Shown: piece after piece, positions 8,441 to 17,266 of the stretch
How positions within the stretch are numbered: the first letter of the stretch is position 1
Layout of the letters: each line of letters starts with the position of its first letter
DNA from: an uncultured Collinsella sp.
GTDB taxonomy: Bacteria; Actinomycetota; Coriobacteriia; Coriobacteriales; Coriobacteriaceae
Direction of reading: 5' to 3'
Length of the DNA: 64,000 nucleotides
Assembly: GCA_958412345.1 (NCBI GenBank)
Contig: CATYSO010000010.1
Coordinates: forward strand, 1-64,000
Notes under the pieces: generated by a model
The model's input: only the letters and a program-made list of their open reading frames with translations
Told to the model about the DNA's origin: nothing
Databases searched by the model: none
Translations under genes and position numbers: made by a program

Positions 8441-9682
8441 TTAGAGGTCCTCGCGCCAGAAGGGCATGCTCATGCAGCGCGGGCCGCCGCGGCCGCGGGA
8501 AAGCTCGGCGGAGGGCACGACGAGAAGGTCCAGGCCCTCCTTGTACAGCACGTCGTTGGTGACGGTGTTGCGGGCGTAGACGCAGATCTTGCCGGGCTCG
8601 ACGCACAGGGTGTTGGAGCCGTCGTTCCACTGCTCGCGGGAGGCCGCGATCGGGTCGCCGCCGCCGCAGGGGATCAGCTTGACCTGGTCGACGCCGGTGG
8701 CGTCCTCCAGGACGTGCTCGAGGGTGTCCTCGATCAGGCGGATGTTCACGTCGCCCGGGTTCTTGCCGGCGGTCAGCTCGTAGACGCGCAGGGTGCCCAT
8801 GATGGCGGGGTGGATCGTGAACTTATCGACGTCGATCTGGGTGAAGACCGTGTCGAGGTGCATGAAGGCGCGCGAGACCGGGATGTCGAAGGCCAGGATG
8901 CGCTCGACCTTGGAGTCGGAGTTCCAGAAGATGTTCTGGGCCATGACGTCGATCGCGGCGGCCTGGGTGCGCTGGGAGATGCCGACGGCGAGGGTCTTCT
9001 CGTTGATGTTCAGCACGTCGCCGCCCTCGGTGTGGAACTGGCAGTCGCGGCGGAAGTACAGCGAGACGTCCTTGTAGTCGGGGTGGTACTTGAAGACGTA
9101 CTTGCCGTACAGGGTCTCGCGGTTGCGGGTGACCGAGTACATGCGGTTGAGGTTGACGCCCTCGCCGACGACCGCGAACGGGTCGCGGGTGAAGTAGAGG
9201 TTGGGCATCGGGTCGATGATCAGGTCGGACTCGGACTCGGAGTTGACCAGGGAGTCGAGGGTCGTGGACGCCGTGAGGGGCATGTCGATCTCGGCCTTGG
9301 TCATGCCGGCCATGGTCTTCTTGACGAACTCGAGGTTGTCCTCGATGGAGTCCAGCTTCTCGCGGACGATCTGCGGCATGTGCTGGCCGCGGATGCCTGC
9401 CTCGGCGATGTACTGGTCGGTGAACTCGGCGCGGGCGCCGGGGACCTGGTCGAACACCTCGGCGACGAGGTTCTCGAGATAGAGGACCTCCACGCCCTGG
9501 TCCCTCAGGATCTGGGCGAAGGTGTCGTGCTCCTGCTGCGCGACCTCCAGGAACGGGACGTCGTCGAACAGGAGTCGCTCGAGCTCGTCGGGCGGCAGGT
9601 TGAGGAGCTCGTCGCCGGGACGGTGCAGGCAGACCTTCCTGAGCTTGCCGATCTCGGAAGGCACGTGCAGACCTTTCGTCAT
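8441..9682 (-). CDS. arcA: Arginine deiminase, copy 1
   Basis: A 413-residue arginine deiminase that hydrolyses arginine to citrulline and ammonia. The guanidino-modifying-enzyme signatures are all present: FTRDPF near residue 160, HTEGGD near 213, HLDT near 275 and the nucleophilic Cys403 in GPRCMSMPF. The protein is identical over its full length to the product of 11531-12772; the DNA also matches, including the ribosome site AGGAGGCC and the following bases up to 9706. Codon choice is strongly G/C-ending, more so than arcB. Its own long upstream region (9707-10165) suggests independent transcription. Confidence 0.96.
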   Translation of the reverse strand: MTKGLHVPSEIGKLRKVCLHRPGDELLNLPPDELERLLFDDVPFLEVAQQEHDTFAQILRDQGVEVLYLENLVAEVFDQVPGARAEFTDQYIAEAGIRGQHMPQIVREKLDSIEDNLEFVKKTMAGMTKAEIDMPLTASTTLDSLVNSESESDLIIDPMPNLYFTRDPFAVVGEGVNLNRMYSVTRNRETLYGKYVFKYHPDYKDVSLYFRRDCQFHTEGGDVLNINEKTLAVGISQRTQAAAIDVMAQNIFWNSDSKVERILAFDIPVSRAFMHLDTVFTQIDVDKFTIHPAIMGTLRVYELTAGKNPGDVNIRLIEDTLEHVLEDATGVDQVKLIPCGGGDPIAASREQWNDGSNTLCVEPGKICVYARNTVTNDVLYKEGLDLLVVPSAELSRGRGGPRCMSMPFWREDL

Positions 9683-9706
9683 GGCCTCCTACCTTTCTTT
9701 CGGGCC

Positions 9707-10165
9707 CCTGTCAGGGCCGATTCGTTAGCGCCCCTCCGTGTGAGGCGTTATTGCTGACGACATATTTATATCCAAAATCAGTCCATACTTCCACCTCGCC
9801 CCCGAACGGTTTTATATGAGGGGTGAACGGCATACACATATACTTCACGCATGGCACACTTTGATTTAATAAAGTGTATTTACGTGCTTAAACGCGTTTT
9901 CAGTCCAGATAGTAAATGGAACTAAGCTTTATTAAACCACCCTCAAATTGCATATTTCTAATAAAGCTATGAATAGAATTAGCGATTCATACCGTATCTC
10001 AACCATTTTCATTTTTATTCAGAAAAAAGTTTGTCCTATTCATTTCTGGTAAACAAATTACCGTTTACCAGACGCTTGATACCGTTCACCGGAAGCTCAG
10101 TATAAGACCCAGCGGATACCGGCTCGCTTTACGGCCCCATTTGTAACAACTTGACTTCTCGGTAT
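9707..10165 (-). promoter_or_regulatory. AT-rich control region of arcA copy 1
   Basis: No gene is supported here. Features: a block TTATATCCAAAAT (9766-9778) and TTCCACCTCGCCCCCGAACGGT-like segment (9789-9810) shared with copy 2; TGAACGGCATA (9824-9834); an inverted repeat CTGGTAAAC / GTTTACCAG (10046-10071); and ATACCGTTCA (10079-10088), the reverse complement of the proximal box. These look like regulator sites. The regulator is not identified in this window. Confidence 0.55.
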
Positions 10166-10167
10166 AG

Positions 10168-10207
10168 AAAAACGGGCCCGATTCCCCTAGGGGAACGGGT
10201 CCGTTTT
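10168..10207 (-). terminator. Terminator of the aminotransferase gene
   Basis: A long stem AAAACGGACCCGTTCCCC / GGGGAATCGGGCCCGTTTT with one bulge, ending on the minus strand in GTTTTTC. It is 50 bases past the stop codon and would separate the aminotransferase from arcA copy 1. Confidence 0.8.
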
Positions 10208-10256
10208 CGATTATCTTCGGCCAATTTAGATAAGGCCCTCGAAGATCATCGGAATC

Positions 10257-11381
10257 CTAGCGATCAAACTCCGCCAGTGCCTCGCCCAAAAGCCTCAGGC
10301 CCTCGCGCAGAACGTCCTCGCTCGCGCAGTAGCCCAGGCGTGCGCCACAGGAAAGCTCAAAGCGGCTGCCGGGTACCAGCAGCACTCCCCTCTCGGACAG
10401 CAGGCGCTTGCAGAACTCCTCGTCGTCCTCGGGAATATCAAGCTGGATAAACGAGGTGGACACGCCCTGCGGCGCCGTCCAGGAAACGCGGTGCTGCGTA
10501 TCGATCCAAGCCTGCGCAATAACGCGGTTGCCAAACACGATCTTGCGATTGCGCTCGAGAATCTTGTCCTTGTGCTCGAGCACATAGGTCGCCAGGGCAT
10601 CGTTGAACACGCCGCCGCAGATCATGGTGTAATCGCGATAGGTACGGATGCGGTTGGACACCTCTTCGTCTGCCACGACCCAGCCCACGCGGGCCGCAGG
10701 CGTCGAATAGGTCTTCGACAACGAGTTGGTGACAATGGCATTCTCGCACACGTCAGCCATCGACATAAAGGCCTCGGTGTTCTCAAGCGGCAGGTACACC
10801 TCGTCGCACAGCACGTAGGCGCCCACCGAACGGGCGATCTCGGCAATCTGGCCGAGCATATCGGCATCGAGCACCGTACCGATGGGGTTCGATGCGTTGT
10901 TGATGCAAATGAGCTTGGTGGTGAGGCGAACCAGGCGCTTGAGCTGTTCGATATCGGGCTTCCAGCCGAGTTCCTCGCGAAGCTCCCAATACTCGACCTC
11001 GGCGCCCAGCGTGCGCGGAATCTCGTAGAGCGGCGCGTAGGTGGGCCACTCGGCGATAACGTGGTCACCGGGCTCGACCACAGCCATGATGGCGTTGAGG
11101 TTAGCGCCCGTGCAGCCATTGGTCTGCAGAATGTGATCGGGATTGACCTCGCGACGATACAGCTTGGCAACCTCAGCCTTAAACTCCGGCGAGCCCTCGA
11201 TCCAGCCGTAGCTCATCTTCTCGCGGTCCAGGCGCTCGTAGAACGTGGCGCCGTCCTGCTCATCGAGCGCGCGCAGCTCGCCCATGGTGAGCGACGAGAT
11301 CGTCGACTGGGCGATGTCCCACGTGGCACTCTTCTCCCAAACGTTGAGCCACTCCTCAACGCCAATCGTCTTGATGTCCAT
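10257..11381 (-). CDS. PLP-dependent aminotransferase, ArcT-like
   Basis: A 374-residue class I/II aminotransferase (fold type I). The cofactor lysine is in NSLSKTYSTPAARVGW, the PLP-phosphate site includes NGCTGANLN, and CDEVYLPL carries the Asp/Tyr pair. The start at 11381 follows TAAGGAG by seven bases. It lies between the two arginine deiminase copies on the same strand, the position of the putative transaminase ArcT in some lactic acid bacteria. Its substrate is unknown; ornithine or another amino acid of arginine breakdown is possible. It should not be assigned a specific reaction from sequence alone. Confidence 0.88.
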   Translation of the reverse strand: MDIKTIGVEEWLNVWEKSATWDIAQSTISSLTMGELRALDEQDGATFYERLDREKMSYGWIEGSPEFKAEVAKLYRREVNPDHILQTNGCTGANLNAIMAVVEPGDHVIAEWPTYAPLYEIPRTLGAEVEYWELREELGWKPDIEQLKRLVRLTTKLICINNASNPIGTVLDADMLGQIAEIARSVGAYVLCDEVYLPLENTEAFMSMADVCENAIVTNSLSKTYSTPAARVGWVVADEEVSNRIRTYRDYTMICGGVFNDALATYVLEHKDKILERNRKIVFGNRVIAQAWIDTQHRVSWTAPQGVSTSFIQLDIPEDDEEFCKRLLSERGVLLVPGSRFELSCGARLGYCASEDVLREGLRLLGEALAEFDR

Positions 11382-11436
11382 GGCCAAGCTCCTTACAAAA
11401 GCAGTCATCCAACCGTGTTGACGTTCCTCATACAAG

Positions 11437-11470
11437 ATTGGGGCGGTGCGAAAACCCGCACCGCCCCAAT
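11437..11470 (-). terminator. Hairpin between arcA copy 2 and the aminotransferase gene
   Basis: Perfect 14-bp arms ATTGGGGCGGTGCG (11437-11450) and its complement (11457-11470) with a 6-nt loop. The minus-strand tail is only CTTGT, so it may be a partial terminator limiting readthrough into the aminotransferase gene. Confidence 0.65.
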
Positions 11471-11530
11471 GGGAGACATCTAATGGCAGCTAGATGTATG
11501 TATTATGACCTGTACGGGTCCTTGAAGACC

Positions 11531-12772
11531 TTAGAGGTCCTCGCGCCAGAAGGGCATGCTCATGCAGCGCGGGCCGCCGCGGCCGCGGGAAAGCTCGGCG
11601 GAGGGCACGACGAGAAGGTCCAGGCCCTCCTTGTACAGCACGTCGTTGGTGACGGTGTTGCGGGCGTAGACGCAGATCTTGCCGGGCTCGACGCACAGGG
11701 TGTTGGAGCCGTCGTTCCACTGCTCGCGGGAGGCCGCGATCGGGTCGCCGCCGCCGCAGGGGATCAGCTTGACCTGGTCGACGCCGGTGGCGTCCTCCAG
11801 GACGTGCTCGAGGGTGTCCTCGATCAGGCGGATGTTCACGTCGCCCGGGTTCTTGCCGGCGGTCAGCTCGTAGACGCGCAGGGTGCCCATGATGGCGGGG
11901 TGGATCGTGAACTTATCGACGTCGATCTGGGTGAAGACCGTGTCGAGGTGCATGAAGGCGCGCGAGACCGGGATGTCGAAGGCCAGGATGCGCTCGACCT
12001 TGGAGTCGGAGTTCCAGAAGATGTTCTGGGCCATGACGTCGATCGCGGCGGCCTGGGTGCGCTGGGAGATGCCGACGGCGAGGGTCTTCTCGTTGATGTT
12101 CAGCACGTCGCCGCCCTCGGTGTGGAACTGGCAGTCGCGGCGGAAGTACAGCGAGACGTCCTTGTAGTCGGGGTGGTACTTGAAGACGTACTTGCCGTAC
12201 AGGGTCTCGCGGTTGCGGGTGACCGAGTACATGCGGTTGAGGTTGACGCCCTCGCCGACGACCGCGAACGGGTCGCGGGTGAAGTAGAGGTTGGGCATCG
12301 GGTCGATGATCAGGTCGGACTCGGACTCGGAGTTGACCAGGGAGTCGAGGGTCGTGGACGCCGTGAGGGGCATGTCGATCTCGGCCTTGGTCATGCCGGC
12401 CATGGTCTTCTTGACGAACTCGAGGTTGTCCTCGATGGAGTCCAGCTTCTCGCGGACGATCTGCGGCATGTGCTGGCCGCGGATGCCTGCCTCGGCGATG
12501 TACTGGTCGGTGAACTCGGCGCGGGCGCCGGGGACCTGGTCGAACACCTCGGCGACGAGGTTCTCGAGATAGAGGACCTCCACGCCCTGGTCCCTCAGGA
12601 TCTGGGCGAAGGTGTCGTGCTCCTGCTGCGCGACCTCCAGGAACGGGACGTCGTCGAACAGGAGTCGCTCGAGCTCGTCGGGCGGCAGGTTGAGGAGCTC
12701 GTCGCCGGGACGGTGCAGGCAGACCTTCCTGAGCTTGCCGATCTCGGAAGGCACGTGCAGACCTTTCGTCAT
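11531..12772 (-). CDS. arcA: Arginine deiminase, copy 2
   Basis: A second 413-residue arginine deiminase identical to the product of 8441-9682, with the same FTRDPF, HLDT and Cys403 motifs. The DNA corresponds at a constant offset of 3090 bases from the stop codon through the ribosome site to about 12796, then diverges. The identity ends exactly at the stop codon on the other side, so the duplicated or gene-converted tract is the gene plus about 24 bases of leader. It heads the minus-strand run arcA2-aminotransferase-arcA1-arcB-carrier. Different upstream sequence suggests the two copies answer to different signals or levels. Confidence 0.96.
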   Translation of the reverse strand: MTKGLHVPSEIGKLRKVCLHRPGDELLNLPPDELERLLFDDVPFLEVAQQEHDTFAQILRDQGVEVLYLENLVAEVFDQVPGARAEFTDQYIAEAGIRGQHMPQIVREKLDSIEDNLEFVKKTMAGMTKAEIDMPLTASTTLDSLVNSESESDLIIDPMPNLYFTRDPFAVVGEGVNLNRMYSVTRNRETLYGKYVFKYHPDYKDVSLYFRRDCQFHTEGGDVLNINEKTLAVGISQRTQAAAIDVMAQNIFWNSDSKVERILAFDIPVSRAFMHLDTVFTQIDVDKFTIHPAIMGTLRVYELTAGKNPGDVNIRLIEDTLEHVLEDATGVDQVKLIPCGGGDPIAASREQWNDGSNTLCVEPGKICVYARNTVTNDVLYKEGLDLLVVPSAELSRGRGGPRCMSMPFWREDL

Positions 12773-12796
12773 GGCCTCCTACCTTTCTTTCGGGCC

Positions 12797-13285
12797 TTAC
12801 TGGCCGAATGTATCAGCGCCCCTCCATATGGGACGCTGCTTGCTGACAGCTCTAGTTATATCCAAAAATTACCCGCAATTCCACCTCGCCCCCGAACGGT
12901 CAACAAAGTGCGATGAACGGTATATCGCATGTGATTCCCCCATGATGTACTTCGGCGTTCTAAAGTAACTTTTCTAAGGTAAACGCTCTTTTTTCTCAAA
13001 AATCATTCGCAATTACAACTCCAATCTTTCGATTAGGAATTGCATATCTACAACGGTTTTATGTATATAAATGACGCTTGTTCGTGTTTCTGTCTGTATT
13101 CGATGATATTCAGCTACCTATCATTCTTATTCACACATACTCACCAGTTGAGTGAGGATATAGACCGTTTTTCACAACACGGCGGGCGTCAGCTCTATGG
13201 CTTGTCAGCGTAAGAAGTAGGTAAAGATACCGTTCACGCGATACGTCCGTGCCATAGGTCGACTAAATTGAGACAATAGTGAATA
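12797..13285 (-). promoter_or_regulatory. AT-rich control region of arcA copy 2
   Basis: No gene is supported. It shares with the copy-1 region a TTATATCCAAAAAT block (12856 onward) and the GC-rich CCACCTCGCCCCCGAACGGT element (12881-12900), a proximal TGAACGGTATA (12914-12924) and a distal inverted ATACCGTTCA (13228-13237). The rest is AT-rich and divergent. The right end must also hold the ppk promoter. Confidence 0.5.
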
Positions 13286-13324
13286 GTGTTAGGCAACCGT
13301 CCCCTGCGGGGACTGAACGGACAG

Positions 13325-15733
13325 ATGCATATGCCGAGCAAAATCGAAAAAAAGCAAGCCGCCGCAAAGCTGCGCAAACCGCCGCGCGACTTCTCGTACA
13401 CGCAGAACCGAGAGCTCAGCTGGCTGCGCTTTGACAACCGTGTGCTTGACGAAGCCTTCGACGAGACCGTTCCGCTGTTCGAGCGTCTAAAGTTCGTGTC
13501 GATTTTCGAGTCTAACCTCGACGAGTTTCTCATGGTGCGCGTGGGCGGCCTGTCCGATCTGGCAGAGCTCAAAAAACAGCCTGTCGACAACAAGAGCAAT
13601 ATGACCGCCTCCGAACAGGTCGATGCCGTCATGGCCGAAATGCCCGGACTCCTTACCCGATGGGAGTCCATCTTTAAGAGCATCGAGGGCAAGCTCGACA
13701 CCCTGGGCGTTCACCGCGCCCGCATCGATTCGCTTACGCCCGAGGAGCGCACCTTTGTAACCCGCTACTTCCAGGCCTACGTGTCGCCGGTCATCTCGCC
13801 GTTGGTCATTGACCCGCGCCATCCCTTCCCCAACCTGCGCAACGGTGCACTCTATCTGGCTTGTGGCCTGGACGGCGTCACCGACGAGGAGAGCCTGCTG
13901 GGCCTTATCGAGATCCCCGCCTCGATGAACCGCGTGGTCGAGATCCCCTCGCCCACCGGCACCTACTCCTACATTCTGCTCGAGGACGTCATCCTCGCCT
14001 GCCTGGACAGCTGCTTTGGCTCCTATAAGCCGCTCGACCGCGCGCTCATCCGCGTCACCCGCAACGCCGACATCGATCCGGACGGCGAGGGCGTCGAGGA
14101 GGAAGAGGACTACCGCCAGCACATGAAGCGCATCCTCAAGAAGCGCCTGCGTCTGCAGCCGGTAGTGCTCGCGGTCTCGGGGCCGCTCGAGAAGGCGACG
14201 CTCAAGACCATCCGCAAGGCGCTCGAGCTTTCTCGCCGCTCGGTCTTTACCTGCGATATCCCGCTCGACCTGGGCTACGTCTTCGGCATTGAGGGCAAGA
14301 TTCCCGAGCACCTGCGCAACGAGCTGCTCTTTACGCCGTTTAAGCCGCAGCCCAACCCCACCATCGATATGACCCGCTCCATCCGCGAGCAGGTGCTGCA
14401 GCACGATAAGCTGCTCTTTTACCCTTACGAGGCCATGAATCCGTTCTTGGACCTGGTGCACGAGGCCGCCTATGACCCCGAGTGCATCTCGCTGCGCATC
14501 ACGCTCTACCGCGTGGCCAAGCAGAGCCGCCTGTGCGAGTCACTGATCGATGCCGCCGAGAACGGCAAAGAAGTCACGGTGCTCATGGAGCTCCGCGCGC
14601 GCTTTGACGAGCAGAACAACATCGAGTGGGCCGAGCGCCTGGAAGAGGCCGGCTGCACCGTCATCTACGGCTCCGAGGGCTTTAAGTGCCACTCCAAGAT
14701 CTGCCAGCTCACCTATCGCGAAGGCATGGCGCTAACGCGTCTGACGCTGCTGGGCACCGGCAACTTTAACGAGAAGACGGCCAAACTCTACAGCGACTTT
14801 ATGCTCATGACCGCCCACCCTGGCATCGGCGAGGACGCCAACCTGTTCTTCCGCAACCTGTCGCTGGGCAATCTGCGCGGCGATTACCGCTTCCTGGGTG
14901 TGGCGCCCGTAGGCCTCAAGCCGCTCATCATGCGCGGTCTGGATCGCGAGATTCAGCGCGCTCTCGCTGGCGAGCCCGCCCGCGTGTTCTTTAAACTCAA
15001 CTCGCTCACCGACCGCGAGGTCATCGACAAGATCGCCGAGGCATCGTGCGCAGGAGTCCGCGTGGACATGATCATCCGCGGCATCTCGTGCCTCAAGCCG
15101 GGCGTTCCTGGCAAGACCGAAAACGTGCATGTCCGTTCTATCGTCGGACGCTTTTTGGAGCATGCGCGCGTTTACGCCTTTGGCGTGGACTCGGACATGA
15201 TCTACCTGAGCTCGGCCGACATGATGACGCGCAACACCGAGCACCGCGTGGAGATCGCCTTCCCCGTGCTCGACCCCACCTGCCGCGCCCTGGTGCACGA
15301 GTACATGGGCATGCAGCTGCGCGACAACGTGAAGGCCCGCAGCCTCACGAGCGACGGCACCTGGGTCCCCGTGGAGCGTGCAGAGGGTGAGAAACCCTTC
15401 AACTCGCAGGAAGCCCTGCTGGAGCGTGCCTATCGCAACGCCGAGGCCGCGCCCGAGCCCGTCATTGAGGCGAAACCCGCCCCCGAGCCCGAGCCGCAGC
15501 CGGTAGCACCCAAGGTCCAAAAGGTCCAGGCGACCGTCATTGAGTCCGAGCCCGCACCTGTACCTCAGCCCGAGCCGCAGGTCACCAAGCCCGCACCCGA
15601 GACGAGCGCCCGTCGCGATAAGCCCGCCGGCAAGACCAAGGCCATCGAGCGCCATCGCCCCGGTCGTGTGCGCATGGGCTTGGGCCTGATCGGCCTGGGT
15701 CTTAAGACGCTCATTACCGGCAAGACGAAATAG
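13325..15733 (+). CDS. ppk1: Polyphosphate kinase 1 with C-terminal extension
   Basis: PPK1 reversibly polymerises the ATP gamma-phosphate into polyphosphate. From the start used here the protein has 802 residues. N-terminal domain: FSYTQNRELSWLRFDNRVLDEA; catalytic domains: the phospholipase-D-like segments KCHSKICQLTYRE (with the phosphohistidine) and SADMMTRNTEHRVEIAFPV. After about residue 685 comes an unusual tail of about 120 residues, rich in Pro, Glu, Lys and Ala, ending in a basic stretch (RHRPGRVRMG) and a Gly/Leu-rich hydrophobic end. PPK1 is normally about 690 residues. Start choice (13325, 13331 or GTG 13286) is uncertain because the ribosome site is weak. Confidence 0.93.
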   Translation: MHMPSKIEKKQAAAKLRKPPRDFSYTQNRELSWLRFDNRVLDEAFDETVPLFERLKFVSIFESNLDEFLMVRVGGLSDLAELKKQPVDNKSNMTASEQVDAVMAEMPGLLTRWESIFKSIEGKLDTLGVHRARIDSLTPEERTFVTRYFQAYVSPVISPLVIDPRHPFPNLRNGALYLACGLDGVTDEESLLGLIEIPASMNRVVEIPSPTGTYSYILLEDVILACLDSCFGSYKPLDRALIRVTRNADIDPDGEGVEEEEDYRQHMKRILKKRLRLQPVVLAVSGPLEKATLKTIRKALELSRRSVFTCDIPLDLGYVFGIEGKIPEHLRNELLFTPFKPQPNPTIDMTRSIREQVLQHDKLLFYPYEAMNPFLDLVHEAAYDPECISLRITLYRVAKQSRLCESLIDAAENGKEVTVLMELRARFDEQNNIEWAERLEEAGCTVIYGSEGFKCHSKICQLTYREGMALTRLTLLGTGNFNEKTAKLYSDFMLMTAHPGIGEDANLFFRNLSLGNLRGDYRFLGVAPVGLKPLIMRGLDREIQRALAGEPARVFFKLNSLTDREVIDKIAEASCAGVRVDMIIRGISCLKPGVPGKTENVHVRSIVGRFLEHARVYAFGVDSDMIYLSSADMMTRNTEHRVEIAFPVLDPTCRALVHEYMGMQLRDNVKARSLTSDGTWVPVERAEGEKPFNSQEALLERAYRNAEAAPEPVIEAKPAPEPEPQPVAPKVQKVQATVIESEPAPVPQPEPQVTKPAPETSARRDKPAGKTKAIERHRPGRVRMGLGLIGLGLKTLITGKTK

Positions 15734-15758
15734 TCGTTTGTAGAAGCAGTTTGTAGAA

Positions 15759-15800
15759 GCGCCCCGCATTTGAGGAAAGCCTCGGATGCGGGGCGCTTTT
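15759..15800 (+). terminator. Terminator of ppk1
   Basis: Perfect 11-bp arms GCGCCCCGCAT (15759-15769) and ATGCGGGGCGC (15786-15796) followed by TTTT. Confidence 0.85.
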
Positions 15801-15846
15801 CCCTGCTACCATGGTGCGAACAACAACACGAATGACAGGCAGGAAT

Positions 15847-17160
15847 ATGAAGCTCACTATAGAATCGATGACGTACGGCGCCGACGGGCTGGCGCACGCC
15901 GACAACGGCAAGGCCGTCTTTGTGCAGGGCGCCGTGGCAGGCGACACCGTCGAGGCCGAGGTCGTACAGGACGGCAAGTCGTTCATGCGCGCCCGCACGA
16001 CCGAGATTCTGGAGCCGAGCCCCGATCGCATTCAGCCCCCCTGCCCCTTCGTGGGCATCTGCGGCGGTTGTTCGTGGGGCAATCTATCGCGCGCCGCTCA
16101 GCTTGCCGCCAAAGAGCAAAACCTGCGCTCCACGCTCGAGCGTATCGGCAAGTTCAGCCCCGATCAGGTCGATGAGCTGGTGCAACCCATCCGCCACACC
16201 AAGGATGATTGGGGCTACCGCAATAAAATCGAACTCGAGCCGACCGTTGTAAACGGCCGCGTGCGTCTTGGCATGCACGGCGTCGATCCCAGCAAGATCG
16301 TGACCGTCGATTCGTGCCCGCTGTTCGATAAGCGCTTCCCGAAGGCGCTCAAATCGGTCGTCGGCGCACTCAACTATCTAAGCGGCAGCCATGACTTGGG
16401 ACTCGAACGCGTGGGCATTCGCGCATCGCGCCGCACCAAGGCACTCGAGGTCGCACTCTGGACACCCACAGGCTCTTTTCCGCGCTCGCAAGTCTCCCGC
16501 GTGCTGGCAGACGCCGCTCATCCCACGAGCATCGTGCGCGTGATGAGCAAGGGCGAGAAGAAGGCCCGTCGCGTCTCCAAGGTTGAGATGCTCGCCGGCG
16601 AGGGCTCCTGGACCGAGGACATCGCCGATGGCCAGATGCGCTTGTCTGCCCCGTCTTTTTTCCAGGTCAACACCAAGGGTGCCGAGATTTTGATTGAGCT
16701 CGTTATGGCGGCGCTCGACCCGCAGGAAGACGAGCTTGCCGTGGACCTGTACTGCGGTGCCGGCACCTTTACCCTGCCGCTCGCCCGCCGCTGCGACTTC
16801 GTCGCCGCCGTCGAGGCCTACGGCCCGGCCGTGCGCGACCTGCGCCGTAACCTGGAGATCAACAAGCTTGATAACGTCGACGTTATTGGCGGAGACGCGG
16901 TGCGCGAGTTCCCCGACCAGGATGCCGACGTCTTGGTGGTCGACCCGCCGCGCGCAGGCCTCGCCCCCGAGGCGATCGACCTTATCGCCAGCACGAGTGC
17001 TCGCGATGTCGCCTACGTGAGCTGCGACCCGGCCACCCTGGCGCGCGATCTCAAACGCTTTGTCGAAGAAGGCACCTTCTTCCCCGTAAAGATCACGCCA
17101 GTCGACCTGTTCCCACAAACCTTCCACTGCGAGACCGTCGTCCACCTTAGGCGTAACTAG
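15847..17160 (+). CDS. TRAM-domain RNA (uracil-5-)-methyltransferase, RumA/TrmA family
   Basis: A 437-residue SAM-dependent methyltransferase of the RlmD/RlmCD/TrmA group that makes 5-methyluridine in rRNA or tRNA. An N-terminal TRAM domain (about 1-60: ESMTYGADGLAHADNGKAVFV) is followed by an iron-sulfur cysteine cluster CPFVGICGGCSW, a central RNA-binding region, and the Rossmann SAM site DLYCGAGTFTLPLA. The catalytic cysteine is in YVSCDPATLARDL and the general-base Glu in the final HCETVVHL. The start at 15847 follows GGCAGGAAT. The exact target uridine cannot be decided from sequence. Confidence 0.92.
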   Translation: MKLTIESMTYGADGLAHADNGKAVFVQGAVAGDTVEAEVVQDGKSFMRARTTEILEPSPDRIQPPCPFVGICGGCSWGNLSRAAQLAAKEQNLRSTLERIGKFSPDQVDELVQPIRHTKDDWGYRNKIELEPTVVNGRVRLGMHGVDPSKIVTVDSCPLFDKRFPKALKSVVGALNYLSGSHDLGLERVGIRASRRTKALEVALWTPTGSFPRSQVSRVLADAAHPTSIVRVMSKGEKKARRVSKVEMLAGEGSWTEDIADGQMRLSAPSFFQVNTKGAEILIELVMAALDPQEDELAVDLYCGAGTFTLPLARRCDFVAAVEAYGPAVRDLRRNLEINKLDNVDVIGGDAVREFPDQDADVLVVDPPRAGLAPEAIDLIASTSARDVAYVSCDPATLARDLKRFVEEGTFFPVKITPVDLFPQTFHCETVVHLRRN

Positions 17161-17266
17161 CCACTTAATCATTGCTCAGAAAAATCATTGGGAAATCGAG
17201 CGTGGCAAGCGGAGGTCTTCGGGGTATAAGACGGCTAATTGTATGCCGCCTATGAAAGGAACCCTC

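Noticed and set aside
7334..9757. Very long plus-strand frame opposite arcB and arcA (807 codons), and a similar one at 11438-12916
   Set aside because: They are mirror frames of GC-biased arcA/arcB, of low complexity (Val/Gly/Asp-rich), with no domain or ribosome site, and appear wherever arcA codon bias occurs.
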